Origin: an uncultured delta proteobacterium
Lineage (GTDB): Bacteria > Desulfobacterota > Desulfobulbia > Desulfobulbales > Desulfocapsaceae
Direction of reading: 5' to 3'
Assembly (NCBI GenBank): GCA_903875445.1
Contig: CAIQWD010000069.1
Location: 1-64,000, forward strand
DNA length: 64,000 nucleotides
The notes beneath the pieces were generated by a model. That model did not search any database. It saw only the letters and a list, made by a program, of their open reading frames with translations, and was not told the origin of the DNA. Position numbers and translations under genes: made by a program. Of the stretch, positions 34,570-43,321 are shown piece by piece; position 1 is the first letter of the stretch, and each line of letters opens with the position of its first letter.

Positions 34570-34891
34570 TGTTTACCTGATGCCGGATGCGATCAAAGAC
34601 CTTGAGGCCATCTATGGTTATATAGCAAACAAAAGCGGCTACCCCGAGAGAGCGTGGGCGTTCGTTGAAAAACTTCGACAAAAATGTCATGAGCTGGAAA
34701 CCGCGCCCCTGCGCGGGCAACAAAGAAATGACCTGATGAAAAACCTGCGGATTATGCCGCTCGATAAAAAAGCCGTGGCAGCCTTTCTTGTTGATGAAGA
34801 AACGCAGGCCGTTCTCATTCTCAACATCTTTTATGGGGGCAGAGATTATGAAGCTCTGATAACTGCGCCCCCAAAATCACAATGTGAGTGA
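34556..34891 (+). CDS. parE: ParE-like toxin
   Basis: This 111-residue RelE/ParE-superfamily toxin has the pattern DLEAIYGYIANKSG, LRIMPLDKKAVAAFLVD and ILNIFYGGRDYEAL. ParE toxins poison DNA gyrase (family knowledge). It starts at ATG 34556, overlapping parD by 14 bp; the codon before is a TTG that would add one residue. Confidence 0.87.
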   Translation: MKKYNVYLMPDAIKDLEAIYGYIANKSGYPERAWAFVEKLRQKCHELETAPLRGQQRNDLMKNLRIMPLDKKAVAAFLVDEETQAVLILNIFYGGRDYEALITAPPKSQCE

Positions 34892-34933
34892 GCAAGGACT
34901 TTTCTGGGGGAATTGGAAGATATTCGATTTCTC

Positions 34934-37630
34934 TTATGTGCCGATATCAAGCACCATTTCGGTCATATCGTCATCTTCAACGCCCGGCACCCGTTTAAAC
35001 CCGAACTTCTGTCCGAATGTAATCATCCGCGGATTACTCTTCAGGATCTCCATCCACAGGGTTTTGATCCCTATTTCCTTGGCAATGGCAATGCAATAAT
35101 CCATCAGGATAATGCCAACCCCCTGGCCTTGCCAGCGGTCACCAACGACAAAGGAAAGCTCGGCGTTGTCGGGATCGACGAATCTGTTCAGCCTGACATC
35201 GCCGATAATCGATTCCTCGTCGCCCTTTACAACCGCCAGGAAGGCGAGATCCCGGTCATAGTCAATCTGACAATAGCGTGCCAGATTGTCATGGGGCATA
35301 TTGATACGGCGCTGGCAAAACCGATAAAAAACCGATTCATCCGATAAGGACTCAAAAAAACGACGTAAGGCCGGCTCGTCCTCGCCGCGGATTGGGCGAA
35401 TGTGAATGGCCGTGCCATCCCGCAATTCCGATTCCCTTTCATATTTGAAGGGATAGGGAGGGATTGAAAGATGCAGAGGGCAGAGATCGCCCTTTGTCCA
35501 CCGGTATTCCTTCGGCAATTGTCTGTCGATGTGAATATCGACATCAAAGACGTGAATCCCGTCACTTTCGGTCAGCAGAAAGGGGTTGATATCAATTTCG
35601 CCGATCTGCGGCAGATCGATAATCAGTTGCGAGAAGCGCACCAGCATCTCTTCGAGGGAGCGCAAGGCGCCATGGTAGGAAGGGATGCTTTGCATATACC
35701 GATATATTTTTGTCTCCTCCATCATCCGCCTGGCAAGGGTCTGATTCAGAGGGGGCAGGCCTATGGCATAATCCTTCTCCGCTCGCAGGTATTCTCCTCC
35801 GAGACCGAAAAGTATTACCGTCCCGAAATTCTTGCTCTTTTTGGCACCAATCGCCAACTGGTAGCCAATTTTTATGACCATTGGCTGGAGGATCACCCGG
35901 GCCTTCGAGTCTTCAAGGGAATGGATGAGGTTTTGCAAGGTGGCAAAGGCGTTTCGCACCTCACGGTCATCTCGCAGGTTGATCAGTACTCCTCCCTTCA
36001 ACACCCGATTGTGAACGGTCAAGGAATCAATTTTCATCACCACCGGATAGCCGATACGGCGCGCCTCGGACACCGCCTCTGCTTCATCGCCCGCTCCCAC
36101 CGTTTCGATTACCGGAATGCCGTACGACCTGACTAAATCGAATGCCTCATCCATATGCAGCGAGAACCGCTTTTGCTCCATGCTGCCTCTCAGGATTCTT
36201 TCTGCAATAGCCGGATCAGGAGAGAAATCTTTCACAAGAATTTCCGGTGTTTCCTGCAACAACTTCAGGTTGTAATCGTATCGATACATATACATGAAAC
36301 TCTTGACAGCCTGTTCGGGCGTATAATAGGTCGGGATACCTTTGTTGTTCAGAAAGGCAATTTCACTAAGAGCAGTCTGTTCTCCGCACCAGGTAGTAAA
36401 CAGAGGGATTCCCGGATTGCCTTGGGCGGCATCCACAATCGCCTCGGCAATCTTTTTCAAGTCAGTTCCAGGTAAGGGTATACAAATTACCAGAATACCG
36501 TCGATTTCTTTATCCAGCAGACAGGTTTCGATGGCCAGTTTGTACTCGGTAGCGGATGCGTCGGCAAGGAGATAGAGGGGATTGTTCAACTCCCGTTTGA
36601 TGGACAGATTGTCGCCGATGGTTTCCAGGGTAGCCCTGCCTGGTGTTGCCAGTGCGCCGCCCATCCCTTTCAGTGCATCGATGGCTAATTCGGAGGGGGC
36701 GAAGGAGTTGGAGATGATCGCCAGCCGTTTTCCCTTCGGTCTTTTCTGTTTAGCCAGCGTTTCGACCATATAGAGAAGATCAACCATGTCGTTGACCCTT
36801 AAGCCACCGGCCCTTTTGAACACCGCTTCATAGATCAGATCTTCCTCGGCAAGACAACCGGAATGGGTTATTGCCAGCGAGGAGAAGATATCGGCCTTTC
36901 CCGATTTGACAACGACGATGGGCTTGGTTTTTGCGAAGCTCCGCATCGCGGTCATGAACCGTCGACCATTGTTGATATTCTGGATGTGCAGGAAAATTGC
37001 CCGGGTGCTGCCGTCCCCTCCCAGGTAATCGATAATATCGGAGAAATTGATATCCAGCTTGGCGCCAAGTGAGATAAAATAGCTGAACCCAACCTCTTTG
37101 CTTATCGCCCGTTCGAGAAAGGCCGTAGAAAAGATGCCGCTTTCCGAGATAAAGGCGATATTACCTTTCTTTGGTATCTCCGGATACAGACTGGCGTTCA
37201 GATTACTGGCAGGTCGCAAAAACCCAAAAGAATTGGGGCCGAGAACCCGGCAACCATGCATCGCCGATAACTTCTCAAGTTGCTCGGAAATTTGATAGGC
37301 ATTGTTGCAGCGGTTTTTATATTCCGGAGCCAGGAGGACAACCCCTTTCACCCCTTTTTGGCCGCAATCCTTGAGAACAGCCTGCAGATTTTCAGGATGG
37401 GTTGCCACCATGGCCAAATCGATCGGATGGGGGATGTCACAGACGGTTTTATAGGCCTCGACGCCCTGCACCCCACCCATGTTGGGAGCGACCGGATGGA
37501 CGATTCCTTTGAATCCTTTACCGATCAGGTTTCGGAAAATATGATAGCCAATATCCTTTTCGTCCTCGCTCGCACCGATAACGGCTATCCTCTGTGGTTT
37601 GAAGAGAGCCTCCAGGTTCTTGATCGACAT
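34934..37630 (-). CDS. ADP-forming acyl-CoA (acetate-CoA) ligase fused to a GNAT acetyltransferase
   Basis: This 898-residue protein has the CoA-binding domain (IAVIGASEDEKDIGYHIFRNL), succinyl-CoA-ligase-like flavodoxin domains, an ATP-grasp domain (about residues 500-700) and a C-terminal GNAT domain (GVGIILMDYCIAIAKEIGIK). Relatives either make acetyl-CoA/ATP or act as protein lysine acetyltransferases (Pat-type). The start is ATG 37628-37630 with GGGAGG in front; the longer frame has no such site. It is monocistronic. Confidence 0.9.
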   Translation of the reverse strand: MSIKNLEALFKPQRIAVIGASEDEKDIGYHIFRNLIGKGFKGIVHPVAPNMGGVQGVEAYKTVCDIPHPIDLAMVATHPENLQAVLKDCGQKGVKGVVLLAPEYKNRCNNAYQISEQLEKLSAMHGCRVLGPNSFGFLRPASNLNASLYPEIPKKGNIAFISESGIFSTAFLERAISKEVGFSYFISLGAKLDINFSDIIDYLGGDGSTRAIFLHIQNINNGRRFMTAMRSFAKTKPIVVVKSGKADIFSSLAITHSGCLAEEDLIYEAVFKRAGGLRVNDMVDLLYMVETLAKQKRPKGKRLAIISNSFAPSELAIDALKGMGGALATPGRATLETIGDNLSIKRELNNPLYLLADASATEYKLAIETCLLDKEIDGILVICIPLPGTDLKKIAEAIVDAAQGNPGIPLFTTWCGEQTALSEIAFLNNKGIPTYYTPEQAVKSFMYMYRYDYNLKLLQETPEILVKDFSPDPAIAERILRGSMEQKRFSLHMDEAFDLVRSYGIPVIETVGAGDEAEAVSEARRIGYPVVMKIDSLTVHNRVLKGGVLINLRDDREVRNAFATLQNLIHSLEDSKARVILQPMVIKIGYQLAIGAKKSKNFGTVILFGLGGEYLRAEKDYAIGLPPLNQTLARRMMEETKIYRYMQSIPSYHGALRSLEEMLVRFSQLIIDLPQIGEIDINPFLLTESDGIHVFDVDIHIDRQLPKEYRWTKGDLCPLHLSIPPYPFKYERESELRDGTAIHIRPIRGEDEPALRRFFESLSDESVFYRFCQRRINMPHDNLARYCQIDYDRDLAFLAVVKGDEESIIGDVRLNRFVDPDNAELSFVVGDRWQGQGVGIILMDYCIAIAKEIGIKTLWMEILKSNPRMITFGQKFGFKRVPGVEDDDMTEMVLDIGT

Positions 37631-37738
37631 GTGCCAATACCTCCCAAAGAGGGAAATTCTCACTCCTGTCAATACGCGTTGCAACGGATCAAAATAGGTA
37701 TATCACTATGATCGGCAATTACCAGATATTTTTATATC

Positions 37739-38035
37739 TCACTGAAACGTTTGGATAAAAAGAGGTTTGATGTTCAGTTCATGTTTATGTTGCTCTACGT
37801 GCCAAAGATCATAGGCAACCTGATGTCCCATCCAACTTTCCGGGCTTCCACCAAAGGCAATGGACAAACGAAACGCCATTTCCGGTGAAATTCCTGCATG
37901 GCCGTTTATAATTTTCGACAGAGTTTTACGGCTGACACCGAGAGCAATTGCGGCTTTGGTAACAGACAGGCCCATGGGGTTAAGCCATAAGCCGCTGAGA
38001 ATTTCACCGGGATGTGGGGGGTTGTGCATTCTCAT
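37739..38035 (-). CDS. higA: HigA-family antitoxin, module 3
   Basis: This 98-residue XRE-type addiction-module antitoxin begins with the hallmark [10 protein letters not shown] and has the helix-turn-helix [21 protein letters not shown]. It lies 8 bp behind the toxin gene, whose frame now contains an amber codon, so this antitoxin may be orphaned. Confidence 0.9.
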   Translation of the reverse strand: MRMHNPPHPGEILSGLWLNPMGLSVTKAAIALGVSRKTLSKIINGHAGISPEMAFRLSIAFGGSPESWMGHQVAYDLWHVEQHKHELNIKPLFIQTFQ

Positions 38036-38043
38036 AGTCTCAC

Positions 38044-38322
38044 CTAATGATAATCTTCATAATCAACAATTTCAGCGTCTCCGTTCTCAAAACGGAAAGT
38101 AACACGCCAATTTGCCTGCACGGTTACAGCCTAGGTCTTTTTTCTTTCACCCTTCAATTCGTGGAGGGCAAGAGTCGGGATCTGCATGTCTTCGACTGCC
38201 CTGGCTTGATTAAGCTGGGCCAGGATGAGTCGCAACCGCTCGGCATGCTTTGCCTGGATTCCCGCCAAACTTCCGGTAAGGAAAAATTTCTTCAATCCTT
38301 TATGCGCAAAACTCCTTATCAT
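38044..38322 (-). pseudogene. higB: HigB toxin with an in-frame amber codon, module 3
   Basis: From ATG 38320-38322 the frame reads MIRSFAHKGLKKFFLTGS and continues as a typical HigB. It hits TAG at codon 64 and then resumes in the same frame with AVTVQANWRVTFRFENGD to TAG at 38044. Family members have Trp at codon 64 (KGxW), so TGG became TAG. Without suppression the product is a 63-residue fragment lacking the C-terminal active part. The full length would be 92 residues. Confidence 0.85.
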
Positions 38323-38372
38323 CTCTTTATCGTAACCCCTGTGTTCTCACATTGCAACCATATTGGTTACAT

Positions 38373-39908
38373 TTATTTTGCCACGTTCTCCAATTTCGTG
38401 TTCAATCGTGCTTCCTTATTGGCAAAGTCGTAATAATGCCAGTATTGCACCATTATCGATATTGCCCTGGAAATGAGGCGTGGATTGATACGCCACGCCT
38501 TTCTCAGCACCTTCCAGAACATTCGCCGCACCCTGGTCGGGACTTTGAAATTAAAATGATATACTATGCGAATAATTAGCGGGATGCGGTGCAAGGTCTT
38601 CCTGCGGGTCGAGTAAAGTTCGGTGAAATAGCTGATGCCTGCCAACCAGGCAATAATTCGGCGCTCGAAATTCTCTGGATCGTAAATGCGCTTAAAGAGG
38701 TTTTTATGGCCGGTGTATAGCTCTTCCAGGGTCATATTTTTCGGAATGATGTTGGTGGTCAGGTGCCAGAATCCGCGAAAATCCTCAACCAGGCGATTTT
38801 CTTTTGCCATGCGCTCGTAGAGGGGCGTGTTTTTCGGGGCGTTGAGTACGCTGACCGAGGCGATAGGGCTTGCCGTATCTTCGAGATATTTTTCAACATC
38901 AGTGAAAACCTCGGAAGTATCGTGATCAAAGCCGACGATCATGCCGATAAACGGCACAATCCCGTAACTCGATATGCGCGGGATCACCTCGTAGGGATCG
39001 TATTGAAACATCTGACCCTTATTCACCTCATCAAGGCATTCCTTCTTGGTTGTCTCAAGGCCAATGAATATGACGCTGAAGCGGGCATCGGCAAGCAGTT
39101 TCAGGATCTCTTCATCGGCGCCGATCTTCACCGTCGCCTGGGTGCTGAAGGAAAGGGGACTTGAAAGGGTCCGGTTCCAGGTGATGATCTCGGTGAGAAG
39201 ATCCGTTGTGAATATTTTGTTTACATAGAAATTGTCATCTGAAAAGAATACCGTCTCGGCGCCGGCGGCCTGGGCATTCTGCACCTCACGCATGATATGC
39301 GCTATTGGTTTGCTCCGGTATTTTCTGCCGATGACCCGCACAACGTCGCAGAAGTCGCAATTATTCGGGCATCCCCGGCTGGTTTGGACGGAAAAATAGA
39401 GATAGTTCCGGGCGTTGATATACCTTAGGTCAGGCGCCGGGCTGTCTGCCATTTTAATAAAGTCCAGCTGTTCATAAACGGCCCCGGCCTTGCCTGCGAC
39501 CCACTCAAGGAGAAATCTCGGCCAGGTATATTCGGCCTCGCCGATGAACAGGTAATCGGCAATTGCTTCAACCGCTTTCGGGTCAATCGTCGCGTATATC
39601 CCTCCGACCGCCACGGAAACGCCCCGCTCCCGAAAGCGTTGGCAGATCTCCTGCATACGCTCGAACTGCAAGGTGTAGCCGGTAACGCCCACTAGATCAC
39701 ATTCGATATCCCAGTTAATGCGGTCAACGTTCTCATCACAATAAATGTATTCAATGTCGAGGTCGGGTGGGGTGAGGGCGATCAAGGTGAGGAGGGCTGC
39801 ATTGGGCATAAGGGTCTTATGTTTGCCCGCTATATCGATAGCCCCCTGCATGGCCCAGAAATTTTCCGGACATTTCGGATTGACGAGGTAGATGCGCTTT
39901 TTTCCCAT
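38373..39908 (-). CDS. B12-binding-type radical SAM enzyme (DUF4070-like C-terminus), copy 2
   Basis: This 511-residue enzyme has a cobalamin-binding-like N-terminus (residues about 1-140, with VGVTGYTLQ and VGGIYAT) and a radical SAM core with CPNNCDFC (C180, C184, C187). The long C-terminal region resembles the DUF4070 extension seen in hopanoid methylase-like enzymes. It lies 37 bp behind the LpxL-like acyltransferase gene and ends the 47147-38373 minus-strand operon. A methylation or C-C bond step on the lipid is inferred. Confidence 0.86.
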   Translation of the reverse strand: MGKKRIYLVNPKCPENFWAMQGAIDIAGKHKTLMPNAALLTLIALTPPDLDIEYIYCDENVDRINWDIECDLVGVTGYTLQFERMQEICQRFRERGVSVAVGGIYATIDPKAVEAIADYLFIGEAEYTWPRFLLEWVAGKAGAVYEQLDFIKMADSPAPDLRYINARNYLYFSVQTSRGCPNNCDFCDVVRVIGRKYRSKPIAHIMREVQNAQAAGAETVFFSDDNFYVNKIFTTDLLTEIITWNRTLSSPLSFSTQATVKIGADEEILKLLADARFSVIFIGLETTKKECLDEVNKGQMFQYDPYEVIPRISSYGIVPFIGMIVGFDHDTSEVFTDVEKYLEDTASPIASVSVLNAPKNTPLYERMAKENRLVEDFRGFWHLTTNIIPKNMTLEELYTGHKNLFKRIYDPENFERRIIAWLAGISYFTELYSTRRKTLHRIPLIIRIVYHFNFKVPTRVRRMFWKVLRKAWRINPRLISRAISIMVQYWHYYDFANKEARLNTKLENVAK

Positions 39909-39945
39909 TGGCTAATGCCCTGGTGGAATTTACAACTGTGATGTA

Positions 39946-40815
39946 TCAATGGATAAATCGATCAAAGTGATACCATTCAAAGGGATGTTGCCGCAGTGCC
40001 TTTTCCATAAGATCGGCGTACTGCTGGGCGGCTTCTTCAATGGCCCTCTGTCTTTCTTGCCGGCATTTCGCCTGGATGAAAATCGGACCTGCCAAGGGCA
40101 TGTGGTAGCTGTTCCTGCCGACGCGAAACGCGAAAAATACGAAGAGCGGCGCACCGGACAGCAGGGCAAAAATAAAAGGTGCTCCCGGGAGATAGGCGTC
40201 ACGGCCGAGGAAGGTGACACGCACCTTGCGTTGATCGCTTCGCCAGACGATATCTCCGGCAATAGACACCAAGCCCCCGGATCGCAAGACGCGAAAGGTT
40301 TCGACCGCCGAAAAGGGTGAGTTGTCGGTTTGGTCGACGCCGATGATGGTTACTCCGGAGCGGCGCAGATCGTCTTTTTGCAGCCGCTCCACCCCTTCTT
40401 TTTCCTTCACCCCCATATAGAGAAGGAGTTGCAGGTTTGTTCGCTGTTTTTTTAAGAGCGTTGCCGCCATTTCCCAGTTGCCGAGGTGCGACATAAGAAG
40501 AATGCCGCCTTGCCGACCGATGACCGCATCCAATTTTTCCAAGCCCTGGGAGGTGTAGGTCGTCGTTTTGCCATGACTTGCAAGATACCTGTCGAGATGG
40601 ATGCTGGTAAAATTCTGGTATTGGTGAAAGGTACAGTAAAGCTGATACAGCCTTCCCTTCTCCGGATAGAGGGCGGCATAGAAGCGACGGCTTTCCGCAA
40701 CCCGCGGTGAAATGACAAAAAAGCCTGCGGCAATGATCCGCGAGGTGAGGACAAATAACCAGGAGCCGCACAGGCCGGCGACCCGGACAAGAAGTGTATA
40801 CCAGAAGCCGGTCAT
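39946..40815 (-). CDS. LpxL/HtrB-type lipid acyltransferase
   Basis: This 289-residue membrane acyltransferase has one N-terminal membrane segment and the HxxxxE motif (SHLGNWE, catalytic His-Glu). Late lipid A acyltransferases of this type transfer an acyl chain from ACP to a lipid hydroxyl. In aryl polyene clusters a homologue is thought to attach the polyene to its lipid. It overlaps the glycosyltransferase gene by 4 bp. Confidence 0.87.
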   Translation of the reverse strand: MTGFWYTLLVRVAGLCGSWLFVLTSRIIAAGFFVISPRVAESRRFYAALYPEKGRLYQLYCTFHQYQNFTSIHLDRYLASHGKTTTYTSQGLEKLDAVIGRQGGILLMSHLGNWEMAATLLKKQRTNLQLLLYMGVKEKEGVERLQKDDLRRSGVTIIGVDQTDNSPFSAVETFRVLRSGGLVSIAGDIVWRSDQRKVRVTFLGRDAYLPGAPFIFALLSGAPLFVFFAFRVGRNSYHMPLAGPIFIQAKCRQERQRAIEEAAQQYADLMEKALRQHPFEWYHFDRFIH

Positions 40816-41564
40816 GATCGAAAGAGAGAAAAGATTCGGGACCAGATAAGTCTCGTGAACGTCGTCGAATTACGGAGAAAATCACGCCAGGGGCGAAAAT
40901 GGCTGATGCGCGCACCTTTTTCCTGATAAATTACCCGGATCGGCACTTCCTGAGTTGCGATGCCCTGCCGCTGTGCCAGCACCAGGATCTCCACCTCAAA
41001 CTGGTATCTCCTGGCTCGGGTCTTCAAGTCAAGGGCCTCCGGCAGGGGATAGAGCCTAAAACCGGACTGGGAGTCTGCCACCCAGGGCCCGCCGGCCACC
41101 CATACCCAGAAGTTGGAAAAGGTGCGACCGAACCGGCTGGTCCACGGCACGTTGCTATTATCATGCATGCCCCGGCGCTTGCCGATGACGATACACCTTT
41201 CGCCATCTTTGACCGCTTGCAGCAAGGCCCCGGCATCTTCAGGATTATGTTGGCTATCGCCGTCAAGGGTGATTGCCCAATTGCATTGTTGCGCTAGAGC
41301 TGCGGCAAAACCGGTAAGGAGAGCCGCGCCTTTCCCTTGGTTTGTCGCATGGCGCAGGACCGTGATGCCCTCAATTGCACCAAGGATTTTGCCGGTAGAA
41401 TCGGTTGAGCCGTCATCGACGACAAAAACCGGCAGGCCGAGATTCTGCGCCCTGCTGATAACCTCGCCAATATATACACTATGGTTATAAACCGGGATAA
41501 TAATTGCCGGTCGGATGAGTAGCGACAAAGCTTGACTGCCAAGCTTGGAGCGTGAGGCTTTCAT
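40812..41564 (-). CDS. GT2 glycosyltransferase (dolichol-phosphate mannosyltransferase-like)
   Basis: This 250-residue GT-A enzyme has AIIIPVYNH at its N-terminus, VVDDGSTDST, and the metal-binding DGDSQ (DxD). It should transfer a sugar from a nucleotide donor. The start is ATG 41562-41564, overlapping the upstream stop (ATGA). The longer frame upstream is a shadow of that gene. Aryl polyene clusters commonly carry such a glycosyltransferase beside the acyltransferase (ApeJ-like region). Confidence 0.87.
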   Translation of the reverse strand: MKASRSKLGSQALSLLIRPAIIIPVYNHSVYIGEVISRAQNLGLPVFVVDDGSTDSTGKILGAIEGITVLRHATNQGKGAALLTGFAAALAQQCNWAITLDGDSQHNPEDAGALLQAVKDGERCIVIGKRRGMHDNSNVPWTSRFGRTFSNFWVWVAGGPWVADSQSGFRLYPLPEALDLKTRARRYQFEVEILVLAQRQGIATQEVPIRVIYQEKGARISHFRPWRDFLRNSTTFTRLIWSRIFSLFRS

Positions 41565-43321
41565 CGGGCCGGACCGCCAGCCGCGGGGAGAGAGGCGAAG
41601 GCCAGCGACCAGGTGCCCGGCCCCATGTGGACCCCGGAGGTCAGTGACAGGGGAGTAAGAAGAATCTCCGCCTGCGGCAGCAGGGAGCGAATGTGTTCTT
41701 GCACCGTGCTTGCTACCCACTGCTCATTGTCGGAATATTGAAGCAAAATCAATGGGGTGGCAGCTCTATCGTAGCGCTGCCCAAGCTTTTCCACGGCGAA
41801 AGCCAACTGCCCCTTGCTGCTATGGACAAGGCCCACTTTTTTCACCCCATCGAGCGTCGGACTGATAATCGGTTTCATATGCAGCATGTCGCCGAAAAAG
41901 CCGCTCGCCTTTGAGACTCGACCGCCGGCGACCAGATATCTCAGCTCATTAATAAAGACATATTCGCTGCACTCGGCAACAAGGTTTTGCGCAAGGGCAA
42001 GGATTTCTTCCGGGGTGTCGAATTTACTGGCATGGCGGGCGGTGAGGAGAGCAATAAGTGCAAGTCGTCCGGAGGCAGCCCCGGTATCGATAACCGTCAA
42101 CAGTTCGCCCAGGGCATTTTCCTTTTTCCAGGCCATGGCGGCATCATAATTGCCGGTAAAGGCGGCGCCGACGGCGAGATAGAGGGATGGCCCGAACTGC
42201 TGACAGATACTTCGATAGTGCTGCTGCCGCTCAAAGGTCGAGGCCTGGGCGGTGGTTATTTTGCAACCCAGGCGCAGCAAAGGGTAGATCTGTTCGGCGG
42301 TGTACAGGCTTTCAGGCCGGCAATCGTCGCCGACTATGATGTAGCTGTCAAGCAGGGTGATGCCAAGGCCCTCGGCCATCGCCCTCGGCAGTGAGCCAGC
42401 CGCATCCGTTACCAGGTGGAGACTTGGTCTTTCTCCGGCTGCCGGTACGGGTTTAAAACTGCCCTGATCAATTGCCGCATCGTTCCACTGGACGATATCG
42501 CCGAAGGCGTCAAGACGTCCGCGCAACTGGTCCGGGTCCGGGGTATGGATATGGATCTTAAGGAAGGATTCATCTTGAACCACCACCAGGCTCTCCCCCA
42601 ATTTGGCAAGGTTGTCGCGGACGGTTGCTTGGTTTGACGCGTAGTCGTCGCCGGCGATCTGCTTGTCGTCCAGTTGGAGAACAACATCGACACAGTAGCA
42701 GTCGCTAAGGTCTTGGCGAAAAGCACTATCGATTGCCAGCCTGCCGGCAAAGATGTCGAAAATGGAGGTGGTTGCCGCAGTCTGTTGCGTGAGGTGCCGG
42801 AAAAAGCCATCAAAAAAAATGTACATGGCCAAGGCCCCGGAATCGACTACCCCGGCTTTTTTCAAATCGGGGAGGAGTTGCGTGCTGGCCAGAACCGCCT
42901 TTTGCAGGGCGAGGCAGAGGGGCGAATAGAGGGTGGGCAGCTCGGCATGGGCCGCTAGAACTGCGGCCAGGCTGTCAAAAACCGAAAGCATGGTCCCGTC
43001 GCAGGGACGGGCAATAGCCTGCCAGGCTTTATCCCTGCCGAGAGCCGCTTTTTCAGCCAGCTGGCTAAAACTCTCTGCCTGACAAAATTCCCGGAAGAAG
43101 GCGGCGGCAATATTGCCTGAGTTGCCGGTGGCGGAGCGGGCTAAGAGATGGCGGGTTGTCTCGTTATTTTCGCTCGGATTGCGCAGCGGTGCCAGGCTGA
43201 TGCGCAGATTGCTTCCGGTATCGCCGTCAGCCACAGGGAAGACATTGATCCGATCGAGAAGATCGGCCCAAGCCGCAAGACAGGCATAGGCTGCGGCAAA
43301 ACTGTCGCGGGGAGTGCTCAT
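41561..43321 (-). CDS. DhaL (FakA-like) domain fused to a DegV (FakB-like) domain
   Basis: Residues about 10-200 form a DhaL/DAK2 kinase domain with NVFPVADGDTGSNL (D32 and D34 for Mg-ATP) and ATGNSGN. Residues 200-290 match the FakA middle domain (YCVDVVLQLD, KIHIHTPDP). Residues 300-580 form a DegV fatty-acid-binding domain with LVTDAAGSLP, RYLVAGGRVSK and SGVHMGPGTW. In staphylococci FakA and FakB together phosphorylate fatty acids; here both are on one chain of 586 residues. It overlaps the ligase and glycosyltransferase genes by 4 bp each. It may activate a free acyl or aryl acid as acyl phosphate. Confidence 0.85.
   Translation of the reverse strand: MSTPRDSFAAAYACLAAWADLLDRINVFPVADGDTGSNLRISLAPLRNPSENNETTRHLLARSATGNSGNIAAAFFREFCQAESFSQLAEKAALGRDKAWQAIARPCDGTMLSVFDSLAAVLAAHAELPTLYSPLCLALQKAVLASTQLLPDLKKAGVVDSGALAMYIFFDGFFRHLTQQTAATTSIFDIFAGRLAIDSAFRQDLSDCYCVDVVLQLDDKQIAGDDYASNQATVRDNLAKLGESLVVVQDESFLKIHIHTPDPDQLRGRLDAFGDIVQWNDAAIDQGSFKPVPAAGERPSLHLVTDAAGSLPRAMAEGLGITLLDSYIIVGDDCRPESLYTAEQIYPLLRLGCKITTAQASTFERQQHYRSICQQFGPSLYLAVGAAFTGNYDAAMAWKKENALGELLTVIDTGAASGRLALIALLTARHASKFDTPEEILALAQNLVAECSEYVFINELRYLVAGGRVSKASGFFGDMLHMKPIISPTLDGVKKVGLVHSSKGQLAFAVEKLGQRYDRAATPLILLQYSDNEQWVASTVQEHIRSLLPQAEILLTPLSLTSGVHMGPGTWSLAFASLPAAGGPAR

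Noticed and set aside
41565-41720. Extended 302-residue form of the GT2 glycosyltransferase
   Set aside because: The extra N-terminus lies inside the DegV gene in another frame; ATG 41564 overlaps that stop and directly precedes the conserved start of the fold.
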